Assembly (NCBI RefSeq): GCF_000786655.1
Contig: NZ_JROM01000007.1
Coordinates: 114,687 to 178,686, forward strand
Origin: Kocuria marina
Lineage (GTDB): Bacteria > Actinomycetota > Actinomycetes > Actinomycetales > Micrococcaceae
Length of the DNA: 64,000 nt
Reading direction: 5' to 3'
Shown: in pieces, positions 41,382-49,886 of the stretch
How the letters are laid out: each line of letters begins with the position of its first letter
Position numbering within the stretch: the first letter of the stretch is position 1
Translations under genes and position numbers: made by a program
The notes under the pieces: model-generated
Databases searched by the model: none
Seen by the model: the letters and a program-made list of their open reading frames with translations, nothing else
What the model was told of the DNA's origin: nothing

Positions 41382-41417
41382 GCGGGCGGAACCGCGGTCT
41401 CCCGCGATCCCGCCCGC
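41382..41417 (-). terminator. phoX terminator
   Basis: On the minus strand a 16-bp stem (GCGGGCGGGATCGCGG with CCGCGGTTCCGCCCGC, including two G-T pairs) closes on GAGA, a GNRA-type tetraloop, about 28 bp after the phoX stop. Confidence 0.8.
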
Positions 41418-41445
41418 GCGTGCGTGCGGTGGTGGCGCTTCCGGC

Positions 41446-43671
41446 TCAGCCCTCGTAGGACTTGGGTGCCTGGCGCGCGCGACGCTTGAGCTCGGCGTTC
41501 GTCTTGCCCTGGTACCCGCGGTACTTGGGGCCGTTCTTGCCGTTCTTGCGACGCTTGTCCTGGTTGCGACCCTTGCCCGGCTTGTCACTCACGCCACCGG
41601 GGAACTCGGGCTGGTCCTCGCGGTTCTTGTGGAAGACCTGGACCACCGCGGGGCGCGGCATGGAGAACTCGCCGGCCCCGGCGCGCGTGGGCAGCACGTA
41701 GTCGGGGAAGTACGAGCGGGGCTGCTCGAACGTGCCGTCCTCACCGGGGTGCTGCACGGCCACGTAGACCATGCCCTCGATGTCGTGGATCACGGGACCG
41801 CACGTCTCCGCGTCCTGCGGCACGGCCAGGAACTGCTGCACGCGACCGCGATTGGCACCCTGGAGGTCCACCTTGAACAGACCGTCGTTGTAGCCGATCT
41901 TGGAGGGCGCACCGTCCGTGGAGATCCACAGGTTGCCCGCCTTGTCGAAGGCCACGTTGTCGGGGCACGAGATCGGGGAGACCTTCTCCTTGGGGAACCC
42001 GCCGAAGTACGTCCCCGAATCCTTGGTGGGGTCACCGCACACGAGCAACAGGTTCCAGTCGAAGCGCGTGGCCTGGGGCCGGTTATTGCGCTCGGTCAGT
42101 TCCAGGATGTACCCGTCACGGTTGCCGGTGCGGGGATTGGCCTCGTCCACGTCCGCCTTGCCGGGCTTGCCGCGATCGGAGTTGTTGGTCAGCGCCGCGT
42201 ACACCTTGCCGGTGTGGGGGTTGGGCTCCACATCCTCCGGGCGGTCCATCTTGGTGGCGCCAGCCTTGTCCGCGGCGAGGCGGGTGTAAACCAGGACCTC
42301 CTCCACGGACATGCCGCGGACCATGGACTTTCCACCCTTGAGCAGGGGCAGCCACTCGCCGGTGCCGTCGAACTCGCCGTCGCGGGGCAGCTGGCCCGTC
42401 CCAGTGATCTCGGGGGCCTGGGAGTTGCCGCGCAGCCGGGCCACGTAGAGGTCGCCCTCGGAGAGCAACTTCATATTGTGGGCCTTGTCGCCCTTGCGGT
42501 ATTTGCGGGACGAGACGAACTTGTAGATGTACTCGAACTTCTCGTCGTCACCGGAGTACGCGACCACCGTGCCGTCGTCACCCACGCGCACGTTCGCGCC
42601 CTCGTGCTTGAAGCGGCCCAGCGCGGTGTGCTTGATGGGCGCGGAGTTGGGGTTCTGCGGGTCGATCTCCACGATCCAACCGAAGCGGTTGGGCTCGTTC
42701 TTGTACCCCTCGATCCGGGCGTCGAAGCGCTTCTCCACCTCGGGCCAGCGGCGGGACGGCATGGTCGTGGGGAAGCCGTAGCGCTTCTCCTCGGCGGTGC
42801 CGGAGGTGATGAAGTACTGGTGCACGTTCTCCTCACCGGAGAGCACCGTGCCCCACGGTGTCACACCGCCCGAGCAATTGTTCTGGGTGCCCAGCACGCG
42901 CTTGCCGGTGGGGTCGTCCTGCGTCTTGAGCAGATCGGACCCCGCGGCGGGCCCGTCCATCACGAACGTGGTGGTCAGCGTGATGCGACGGTTGCGAGCG
43001 CCACCGCGCACATAGGTCCACGGCTCCCCCACCTTGGTGCGGGAGATCTCCACGACCGACATGCCGTGCGCCTGGATCGCGGTCTTGACCATGTTGGTCA
43101 GGTTGGTCTTGTCGTAGCCCGCCGGGAACATGGTGTTCTCGTTGGTGTACTCGTGGTTGTTCACCAGCACGCCCGTGAGCCCGTTCGGGTCCGGGATGAT
43201 GTCCAGATAGTCCGAGTTGAACCCGAACTGCTTGGCTTGCGCTTCGGGGGTCTGGTTCTTGGGGTCGAACTCCGGGGAGTCGTAGAACAGGGGGTCACCC
43301 CAGCGGATGATGGGCGACCAGTCGTAGCCCTTGGGCACCGAGAGGTCGTCCACGGTCATGTCCACGGGCTTGATGGGCGTGAAGTCCAGGCGGGCACGGC
43401 CCTGACCCCAGTAGGCGTAGGTGGCCTCGGCCGGCTGGGCGGTCGCGGCGACCACACCCACGGTCACGGCCCCGGCCATCCCCAGACCCAGGGCGGCACG
43501 GCGGCTGACAGCTGCGGAGATGACGTCGTGCACGTACTCGTTGCCGGATGTATTCGCGTCCGGGGTCATGCACTGGCTACCGCACTTGAGTTCACACGTG
43601 AGCGGGCTGCGCTTGCCGTTGACGTGGCCCAGCATGGGCAACAGGCGACGGCGTTCGGGTGCTTGGGTCAT
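41446..43671 (-). CDS. phoX: PhoX-family (DUF839) alkaline phosphatase, Tat-exported
   Basis: 741 residues from an ATG at 43671 (MTQAPERRRLLPMLGHVNGK) after CAGGGAG. A twin-arginine segment (SRRAALGLGMAGAVTVG near residue 50, just after a 50-residue pre-region containing three cysteines) indicates export of folded protein. The PhoX six-bladed propeller is recognisable by LTGVLVNNHEYTNENTMFPA, NCSGGVTPWGTVLSGEENVH with the metal-binding E-E, GWIVEIDPQNPNSAPIKHTA and MDRPEDVEPNPHTGKVYAAL. These enzymes use Ca2+ and Fe3+ to release phosphate from organic esters outside the cell. The end is basic (KGRNQDKRRKNGKNGPKYRG), perhaps for wall binding. Confidence 0.93.
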   Translation of the reverse strand: MTQAPERRRLLPMLGHVNGKRSPLTCELKCGSQCMTPDANTSGNEYVHDVISAAVSRRAALGLGMAGAVTVGVVAATAQPAEATYAYWGQGRARLDFTPIKPVDMTVDDLSVPKGYDWSPIIRWGDPLFYDSPEFDPKNQTPEAQAKQFGFNSDYLDIIPDPNGLTGVLVNNHEYTNENTMFPAGYDKTNLTNMVKTAIQAHGMSVVEISRTKVGEPWTYVRGGARNRRITLTTTFVMDGPAAGSDLLKTQDDPTGKRVLGTQNNCSGGVTPWGTVLSGEENVHQYFITSGTAEEKRYGFPTTMPSRRWPEVEKRFDARIEGYKNEPNRFGWIVEIDPQNPNSAPIKHTALGRFKHEGANVRVGDDGTVVAYSGDDEKFEYIYKFVSSRKYRKGDKAHNMKLLSEGDLYVARLRGNSQAPEITGTGQLPRDGEFDGTGEWLPLLKGGKSMVRGMSVEEVLVYTRLAADKAGATKMDRPEDVEPNPHTGKVYAALTNNSDRGKPGKADVDEANPRTGNRDGYILELTERNNRPQATRFDWNLLLVCGDPTKDSGTYFGGFPKEKVSPISCPDNVAFDKAGNLWISTDGAPSKIGYNDGLFKVDLQGANRGRVQQFLAVPQDAETCGPVIHDIEGMVYVAVQHPGEDGTFEQPRSYFPDYVLPTRAGAGEFSMPRPAVVQVFHKNREDQPEFPGGVSDKPGKGRNQDKRRKNGKNGPKYRGYQGKTNAELKRRARQAPKSYEG

Positions 43672-43944
43672 GGCGTGGCTCCCTGGGTGGGACATGCATT
43701 GACGCATGTCAGCGAGTGGTTCCGCTGCTCAGACCACCATCACGGCGTGATCGCCACGCAACCACCGGGCGAACGACGGGTTAATTGCGCGTCCGTCACG
43801 GACCACCTTCGGGGCCCCGCGCGCCGCGTGCCGCATTGTGGCGACTTTGGGTCCCGGGCTGCATACAGGGGCGGGTTTCAACCCCCGTTGACGCGCTGGG
43901 GCAAGTTCGAGCCACCTCGGCCCCTCATCATGGATCGGAACTGC

Positions 43945-44373
43945 TGTACGGGGGAGGTGACATCTGATCTGGCTTGCCCGTCGGGCGGCCTGGAAGGATA
44001 TGCACCATGCCCGCTGCATATCCCCGAGAGTTCCGCGAAGACGTCGTTCGTAAGGACGCGTTCTGCGGGCGAATCGTGGGCTACTCCATGGATTCCCGGA
44101 TGAAGGCCCGCCTCGCGGTGAACGCACTGGTCAATGCGGCCACGCGGCGCGGGAATCCTTCTTCGCGTTGCTGCAGAAGAACGTCCTCGATCGCCGTCGC
44201 TGGCGGACCCGTGACGAGCTGCGGATCGCGATTATCACCTGGATCGAACAGACCTACCACTGGCGCCGTCGACAGGTTCGCCTGGGCCGTTTGACCCCGA
44301 TGGAATGCGAGACCATCATGAACCCAGCCGTGGACCTCGCGGCTTGACAATAGAACTGTCACCTCACCGTGCA
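43945..44373. mobile_element. Internally deleted IS3-family insertion sequence
   Basis: Imperfect inverted ends are visible: TGTACGGGGGAGGTGACATC at 43945 and, on the other strand from 44373, TGCACGGTGAGGTGACAGTT; the CTGC before each end is also shared. The element is only about 430 bp, against 1.2-1.5 kb for a full copy. It ends directly inside the reading frame of a VanB-type reductase whose front is missing. Confidence 0.75.
44007..44347 (+). pseudogene. IS3-family transposase remnant (orfA head joined to orfB tail)
   Basis: The frame from the ATG at 44007 starts as an IS3 orfA (MPAAYPREFREDVVRK), then jumps to the catalytic-core end of orfB (DAFCGRIVGYSMDSRMKARL, then AVNALVNAATRRG). 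A second junction near 44150 changes frame, after which ESFFALLQKNVLDRRRWRTR and TYHWRRRQVRLGRLTPMECE lead to a stop at 44345. At least two deletions removed most of the DDE domain, so it is inactive. Confidence 0.85.
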
Positions 44374-44390
44374 GCAGTGCCCATGCCTAC

Positions 44391-44936
44391 ATGGAGGATT
44401 TGAAGGCGCTGCACGGCGACCGTATCGAGGTTCACCTGGATGATCGGGGGAGAACTCTGGATGTCGCTGATCTCGTGAGCAGCGTTGCCGATGGCACCGA
44501 GCTGTACATGTGCGGACCCATTCGCTTGATGGATGCTGTCCGCAGGGCGTGGTCCGATAATAGCCTGGACCCTACCAAGTTGAGGTACGAGACGTTCGGG
44601 AACAGTGGATGGTACGAGGCCGAGCCCTTCGAAGTCCATATTCCCCGATTGAACTTCAGGACCACCGTGAATTCGGATGAGTCGATGCTCGAAGCACTGG
44701 AACGCGGAGGTGTGGACACCATGTCGGATTGTCGCCGGGGAGAGTGTGGTCTCTGTCAGGTGAAGATTCTGGAGCTTTCCGGGGAAGTTGATCATCGAGA
44801 CGTCTTCTATTCCGACCGCCAGAAGGCTCCGAACGCCACAATGTGCTGCTGCGTCTCCCGCGCAGTAGCAACTCGACCGGATTCAACTCCGGGAAACCCC
44901 GCACAGTCAGCCCTCGTAACCATCGACGTTCCCTGA
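44391..44936 (+). pseudogene. 5'-truncated VanB/phthalate dioxygenase reductase-type protein
   Basis: A 181-codon frame from ATG at 44391 matches only the last half of vanillate O-demethylase reductases. Present: the end of the NAD domain (GTELYMCGPIRLMDAVRRAW) and the plant-type [2Fe-2S] ferredoxin domain (SDCRRGECGLCQVKILELSG, then TMCCCVSRAV). The FMN-binding and most of the NAD-binding domains are gone; homology continues upstream of the ATG (SAHAYMEDL) straight into the IS3 end. No good ribosome-binding site precedes it. It could at most make a soluble ferredoxin-like fragment. The base composition is lower in GC than the surroundings. Confidence 0.8.
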
Positions 44937-44946
44937 AAGGCATGTT

Positions 44947-46296
44947 TTGGACATTCGCCGTAAGATCGACATTTCCAAGATGTCGGCATATCAATGGGTC
45001 ATTGTTGCACTAGCCGCGTTTCTCAACGCCCTCGACGGGTACGACGTGTTGGCAATGGCCTTCACCGCGACCTCCGTCTCCAAGGAGTTCGAACTCACAG
45101 GAGCCCAGCTGGGCTGGCTGCTGAGTTCCGGTCTGATCGGCATGGCTGCTGGGTCACTCTTGCTGGGCCCGTTCGCTGATCGCTTCGGACGTCGCAAGAT
45201 CCTGTTGGTCGCGGTTGGCATCAATGCCGCAGGGTTGTTCCTTTCCGCCACGGCGAACTCCGCCCTTGAGCTGGGCGCATGGCGAGTCATCACCGGGCTG
45301 GGTGTGGGCGGCATCCTCGCAACGGTTACGGTCATCACCAGCGAGTACTCCAATGTGAAGAATCGCGGCATGGCCATCAGTATCTACACCGCCGGCTACG
45401 GGGTGGGTGCCACACTGGGTGGGATGGGCGCCACCCAGCTGATTCCCGCTTTCGGATGGCGCTCCGTGTTCCTTGCCGGTGGCCTTGTGACATTGTTCGC
45501 AGCCGTTTTGATCCTGGTGATCCTGCCAGAATCTGTTGATTACTACCGTGTCCGACGCCCCAAGAATGCCGAAGAGAAGTTGGCTGGAATTGCCCGACGG
45601 ATCGGGCTCAAGGGAGACGTTTTCCTGGGGGATGCACCCACCACAACCAATTCGTCACAGGGTAGCGTAACGCAGCTGCTTGGTGGCCGGTACCGGGTTT
45701 CGACCATCCTGCTATGGGTATCGTTCTTCGTCATCATGTTCGGCTTCTACTTCGCGAATTCGTGGACGCCGAGACTTTTGGTTGAATCCGGGATGACGGA
45801 GCAACAAGGCATCGTGGGGGGCCTGATGCTGACCATGGGTGGAACCTTCGGTTCACTGATCTACGGTGTTCTGACCATTCGGCGTAACGCGCGCAACACG
45901 CTCGTGGTGTTCACTATTCTTGCGGCCGTTCTATTGGTGGTATTCATTACTACTACATCAATTCCGACTCTCGCATTCCTGAGTGGTGTTGTCGTGGGAA
46001 TGCTCATCAACGGCTGTGTTGCGGGACTCTACACCGTGGCGCCTCAGACGTATGCGCCGGAGGTGCGAGCAACCGGTGTCGGATGGGGTCTCGGAATTGG
46101 CCGGGTGGGAGCCATTCTGGCACCCATTCTGGTGGGCACCCTCCTCGACGGCGGCTGGTCACCGACCCAGCTCTACATCGGGGTTGCGGTCGTGGTAGCT
46201 CTAGCTGCCTTCGCGGCCTCGCGCTTGAAGCCCCATATCGATACTCCTTTGGTTGAATCCGCCACCGAGGAGCCCACTCCGGCTGCCCGTCGCTGA
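44947..46296 (+). CDS. MFS transporter, aromatic acid:H+ symporter type (second copy)
   Basis: 449 residues from a TTG at 44947 (LDIRRKIDISKMSAYQW), seven bases after GAAAGG. Twelve membrane helices; AAHS marks: NALDGYDVLAMAFTATSVS in TM1, GPFADRFGRRKILLVAVGIN and LPESVDYYRVRRPKNAEEKL. It starts ten bases after the reductase remnant and would have imported vanillate or a related acid for the demethylase. The frame is intact. Codon use is clearly more A/T-tolerant in third positions than in flanking genes, indicating recent transfer. Only distant similarity to the 31807 transporter. Confidence 0.9.
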   Translation: MDIRRKIDISKMSAYQWVIVALAAFLNALDGYDVLAMAFTATSVSKEFELTGAQLGWLLSSGLIGMAAGSLLLGPFADRFGRRKILLVAVGINAAGLFLSATANSALELGAWRVITGLGVGGILATVTVITSEYSNVKNRGMAISIYTAGYGVGATLGGMGATQLIPAFGWRSVFLAGGLVTLFAAVLILVILPESVDYYRVRRPKNAEEKLAGIARRIGLKGDVFLGDAPTTTNSSQGSVTQLLGGRYRVSTILLWVSFFVIMFGFYFANSWTPRLLVESGMTEQQGIVGGLMLTMGGTFGSLIYGVLTIRRNARNTLVVFTILAAVLLVVFITTTSIPTLAFLSGVVVGMLINGCVAGLYTVAPQTYAPEVRATGVGWGLGIGRVGAILAPILVGTLLDGGWSPTQLYIGVAVVVALAAFAASRLKPHIDTPLVESATEEPTPAARR

Positions 46297-46310
46297 ACCG
46301 GACTTGCCAA

Positions 46311-46350
46311 GAAGGGGCCGATCCTACCCATGCGTAGTGTCGGCCCCTTC
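46311..46350. terminator. Terminator between convergent MFS and menC
   Basis: GAAGGGGCCGA and TCGGCCCCTTC form an 11-bp stem; the loop contains a second short stem CTAC/GTAG. Confidence 0.8.
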
Positions 46351-46356
46351 CGCCGT

Positions 46357-47370
46357 CTAAATGTCCCCGCCCCGCAGCACCTCGTACGTGCGGGAGATCC
46401 GCTCGAGCCACCAGTCACGGCGCGGGCCCGTGACCGCGTGTTCCGTCAGCAGATCCTCGGAGACCGCCACGTCCCGCACCGGGAGGTAGCCGTCCACCGG
46501 GCGCAGGGGCTCGGCGGTGACGTCCGCGGTCATCAGGGACAGCGTCCCGAGCCCGCACGCGTACGGCAACTCCGGTAACGCCGCGGCGAGTGCCACGCCC
46601 GCCCGGATCCCCACCGAGCTGTCGATCGCGGAGCTGACGACGGCGGGCAGCCCGGCCTGCGCCACGATCTCCAGCGCCCGGCGTACCCCGCCCAGGGGTG
46701 CGACCTTGACCACGATCAGATCCGCCGCGTCGGCCCGAGCCACGGCCAGCGGGTCCTGCGCCTTGCGCACGGATTCGTCCGCGGCGATCAACAATTTGTT
46801 CCCCGCGTCCCGCAGCCGACGGCGCACGTTGGCCAGCCCCGGCACGGTGGCCACGGGTTGCTCGGCGTACGCGAGCTCGAACTCGCTCAGGGTGGTGAGT
46901 GCGCATACGGCGTCGTCCTCGCTCCAGCCCATGTTCGCGTCCACGCGCAGTTGCGCGTCCGGGAGGGCGGCGCGCACGGCGGCGACGCGAGCGACGTCGT
47001 CCGCGAGGCTCTGTCCGCGTTCGGCGACCTTGATCTTCACGGCGTGCACCGCGCCGCCGTACCCCGCAAGGACCTCCGGGACGCGCTCGGAGGGGACGGC
47101 CGGGACCGTGGCGTTGACGGGCACCCGGGTGCGCACGGGGTCGGGGAACCCGGTCCATGCCACCTCGATGCCCGCGCGCAACCACGACGCCGCTTCGGCG
47201 TCCTCGTACTCGGGGAAAGGACCGAATTCACCCCAACCCGCCGGGCCGTGGAAGACCACCGTTTCCCGGGCGGTGACCCCCCGGAACCGCACGCGCATGG
47301 GCAGGGAGACCACCCGAGCGGTATCGAGCAGATCGGACAGTGGGGGTATGGGCGTCACCGAAGAGAGCAT
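46357..47370 (-). CDS. menC: o-Succinylbenzoate synthase MenC
   Basis: 337 residues from an ATG at 47370 (MLSSVTPIPPLSDLLDTARV). Enolase-superfamily enzyme dehydrating SHCHC to o-succinylbenzoate in menaquinone synthesis. The catalytic Lys is in AVHAVKIKVAERGQ, the metal ligands in LRVDANMGWSEDDA, YAEQPVATVPG and LLIAADESVRKAQ, and the second Lys in LIVVKVAPLGGVRRALEI. Length fits actinobacterial MenC. It lies apart from menD and menF, and divergently from the polysaccharide operon. Confidence 0.93.
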   Translation of the reverse strand: MLSSVTPIPPLSDLLDTARVVSLPMRVRFRGVTARETVVFHGPAGWGEFGPFPEYEDAEAASWLRAGIEVAWTGFPDPVRTRVPVNATVPAVPSERVPEVLAGYGGAVHAVKIKVAERGQSLADDVARVAAVRAALPDAQLRVDANMGWSEDDAVCALTTLSEFELAYAEQPVATVPGLANVRRRLRDAGNKLLIAADESVRKAQDPLAVARADAADLIVVKVAPLGGVRRALEIVAQAGLPAVVSSAIDSSVGIRAGVALAAALPELPYACGLGTLSLMTADVTAEPLRPVDGYLPVRDVAVSEDLLTEHAVTGPRRDWWLERISRTYEVLRGGDI

Positions 47371-47469
47371 GGCCCTAGGGTACGTGTCCGCCTTAATCGC
47401 AACGCCGGGTCACAGGTGTCGTGAGTCCGGGGGGATGATCGCGACACCACAGGGGGAATCGGGGGATTC

Positions 47470-47766
47470 GTGTTGCATGTCTTTGCGCTGTCCGAAATCG
47501 CGTCCGTGGGGGAAACGTTGCAGGCGTTCCTGCAGGGCGGCAGCCGCGTGCTGTTGATGATCGCCATGGTGCTGTTCCTGGCGTACCTGCTGTTCTTCCT
47601 CAGCACGGTGTCCATCGCGAGCGCCATCACCACGTGGCACCAGATCCGGCGCAGGCCCCGTCAGGCCGCGCACCCGCGCGAGATGGCGCCCGTGACCGCC
47701 GCCGAGGACCAGCCGTACCAGGAGCTGCCCGCGCACGGTCGGCACGCGCTGAAGGTGAAGAGCTGA
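47470..47766 (+). CDS. Small membrane protein, first gene of polysaccharide operon
   Basis: 98 residues from a GTG at 47470 (VLHVFALSEIASVGETLQAF). One or two hydrophobic helices (SRVLLMIAMVLFLAYLLFFL and on) are followed by a soluble basic-to-mixed tail (WHQIRRRPRQAAHPRE). No family is recognised. Size, membrane nature and position directly before a processive glycosyltransferase recall IcaD/PgaD, the small partners of poly-N-acetylglucosamine synthases, but sequence similarity is not evident. Its stop lies two bases before the next start. Confidence 0.7.
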   Translation: MLHVFALSEIASVGETLQAFLQGGSRVLLMIAMVLFLAYLLFFLSTVSIASAITTWHQIRRRPRQAAHPREMAPVTAAEDQPYQELPAHGRHALKVKS

Positions 47767-47769
47767 ACC

Positions 47770-49110
47770 GTGATCCTGGTCGTCGGTCATCGTATCGACC
47801 TCATCCTGGTGCTCGCCGTGGTCCTCGTGGCCCTGAGCGTCCTGTACGGCATGTTCATCCTGGTGCTCTCCCGCTTCGAACCGCAGCGCTCGCAGCACCG
47901 TAGGGTGAAGATCGCCACCGTCCCCGGCCACCGCAAGGTGGTCTTCGTGATCCCGTGCCTCAACGAGGAACGCGTCCTGCGGCCCAGCCTCGAGCGGCTC
48001 GTCGGCTTGGACCACCCGGACGTCCAGATCATGGTGATCGACGACGGTTCCGACGACGACACGGCCGAGATCGTGCGCTCGTTCCCGGACCCGCGCGTGC
48101 ACCTGTTCCAGCGCACCCTGCCCCACGCCCGCGAGGGGAAGGGCGAGGCGCTCAACGCCGCCATCCAGTACCTGCGCACGAGCGATCTGATCGCCGGGAC
48201 GTCTCATTCTGACGTGGTCGTGTGCGTCATAGACGCGGACGGACGTCTGGACCCGCACGCCCTGGACGACGTCATGCCCCTGTTCAAGGACAACCGCCTG
48301 GGCGCGGTGCAGATCGGCGTGCGGATCAACAACCGCCAGCAGAACCTCCTGGCCCGGATGCAGGACCTCGAGTTCGTGCTCTACACCCACGTGTTCCAGC
48401 GGGGCCGCCGACACCTGGGCAGCGTGGGACTCGGCGGCAACGGCCAGTTCGTCCGGCTCTCCGCGCTCGACGGGCTGGGTGTGTACCCGTGGTCGCGCAG
48501 CCTCACCGAGGACCTGGATTTGGGCGTGCGACTGCTCATGGACGGGTGGCAGACCGAGTTCGTCTCCACCGCGTCCGTGCATCAGCAAGGACTCGTGGAC
48601 GTCAAGCGCTGGGTCAAGCAGCGCACCCGGTGGTTCCAGGGCCACCTGCAGTCCTGGAACCTGGTGCCGTGGGTGCTGCGGGACCTCACCGGCAGCCGCC
48701 GGGCGGATCTCTTGTACCACCTGACGAGCCCGTTCCTATTGCTGCTTACGTCCTTCCTGTCCCTGGCGTTCGCCTTCTGGGTGCTGGACCTCGCGGTCGG
48801 CATCGTCACGGGTCACGCCGTGGTCTCCGGGTGGTGGCTCTCGTCCTACCTGATCGCGTTCGGACCCGCCCTGCTGTACGGGCTGGTGTACTGGTCGCAG
48901 GAACGTCACAGCGGGCTGAACCCGGTCAAGGCCGTGGGCCTGGTCCACCTCTACGTGCTCTACGCCGTGCTGTGGTACGTGGCCGGTTGGAAAGCCGCGT
49001 GGCGCGCGGTGCGCGGCCACAACGGCTGGGCCAAGACGGAACGCGTGGTCGAGAACCAGGAGCAGGTGGACTCCTCGGCCCGGGAGCTCACGGTGGAGGC
49101 CCATGCATGA
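47770..49110 (+). CDS. Processive family 2 glycosyltransferase (polysaccharide synthase-like)
   Basis: 446 residues from a GTG at 47770. One N-terminal helix, a cytoplasmic GT-A domain and four C-terminal helices. Motifs: VVFVIPCLNEERV, QIMVIDDGSDDDTAEI (first Asp), VVCVIDADGRLDP (DxD), RSLTEDLDLGVRL (TED base) and VKQRTRWFQGHLQS (QxxRW), the complete set for processive synthases such as hyaluronan, chitin, cellulose or PNAG synthases. It should polymerise a UDP-sugar at the membrane and thread it outward. Embedded with a LamG-like and a deacetylase-like gene. Confidence 0.9.
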   Translation: MILVVGHRIDLILVLAVVLVALSVLYGMFILVLSRFEPQRSQHRRVKIATVPGHRKVVFVIPCLNEERVLRPSLERLVGLDHPDVQIMVIDDGSDDDTAEIVRSFPDPRVHLFQRTLPHAREGKGEALNAAIQYLRTSDLIAGTSHSDVVVCVIDADGRLDPHALDDVMPLFKDNRLGAVQIGVRINNRQQNLLARMQDLEFVLYTHVFQRGRRHLGSVGLGGNGQFVRLSALDGLGVYPWSRSLTEDLDLGVRLLMDGWQTEFVSTASVHQQGLVDVKRWVKQRTRWFQGHLQSWNLVPWVLRDLTGSRRADLLYHLTSPFLLLLTSFLSLAFAFWVLDLAVGIVTGHAVVSGWWLSSYLIAFGPALLYGLVYWSQERHSGLNPVKAVGLVHLYVLYAVLWYVAGWKAAWRAVRGHNGWAKTERVVENQEQVDSSARELTVEAHA

Positions 49111-49757
49111 GGAAACGCGGCGTCGTCGTACTCGTCGCGGCGATCGTGCTGGTGCTCGCGGTGGTGGCCGTCATGAATAACCTGTGGCGCGTGCAGCCGT
49201 GGGCGGACGGGGAGGTGCACGGGCGCTGGCAGGTCATGTACACGGGCTACGGCACCGTGAAGGGCAACGACCGGCAGGTGCTGCTGGAACCCCACACGGC
49301 CGAGGCCGCCAACGTGACCCACGGGGCCCTCGTGCACACGGTGGAAAACTACGACGACGCCGACTTCGCCGTCACGGTGCGCACCGAGGAACAGCTGCGC
49401 CGCAACGACGAACCCAATGCGTGGGAAGTGGGCTGGGTGCAGTGGAACCTGCGCGACAACGACCACTTCTACGCGGTGGCGCTCAAACCCAACGGCTGGG
49501 AGATCTCCAAGCAGGACCCTGCCTACCCGGGGGCGCAGCGGTTCATCGCCTCCGGCGGGGACCGGACCTTCCCGGTGGGTAAGGACTACCGGGTGGAGAT
49601 CACGCAGGACTGGCCCAGGATGACGGTCACGGTGGACGGGACCGAACTGGCCACCGTCACGGACGAGGAGACCCCCTACCGAGGGGGCGCGATCGGGTTG
49701 TACACGGAGGACGCCAAGGTCCTGTTCCACGATTTCGAGATCACGGGACAGGGCTGA
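49107..49757 (+). CDS. Membrane-anchored or secreted LamG/DUF1080-like carbohydrate-binding protein
   Basis: 216 residues from an ATG at 49107 that overlaps the glycosyltransferase stop (ATGA). One N-terminal helix (VVVLVAAIVLVLAVVAVM) is followed by an all-beta domain of concanavalin type: VMYTGYGTVKGNDRQVLLEP, DDADFAVTVRTEEQLRRND, WVQWNLRDNDHFYAVALKPN, and RGGAIGLYTEDAKVLFHDFE. Such folds bind or hydrolyse glycans. No catalytic residues can be assigned. Coupling to the synthase suggests it handles the product outside the membrane. Confidence 0.8.
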   Translation: MRKRGVVVLVAAIVLVLAVVAVMNNLWRVQPWADGEVHGRWQVMYTGYGTVKGNDRQVLLEPHTAEAANVTHGALVHTVENYDDADFAVTVRTEEQLRRNDEPNAWEVGWVQWNLRDNDHFYAVALKPNGWEISKQDPAYPGAQRFIASGGDRTFPVGKDYRVEITQDWPRMTVTVDGTELATVTDEETPYRGGAIGLYTEDAKVLFHDFEITGQG

Positions 49758-49886
49758 CGGGACCGTCCGCGCCGGGCTGGCGCGGACGATCCCGGGGTGC
49801 GCACGGCAGCGCACCCGACGACGGGAGACGCGCGGTCCGGGGGGACCCGCGGGAACGTGCGGAAGCACAGGGAGAGGGAGACAACG

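Noticed and set aside
40558..44103. A 1181-codon plus-strand open frame
   Set aside because: It lies antisense to sir and phoX, both strongly supported; long antisense frames are common at about 70% GC and the translation has no recognisable domain.
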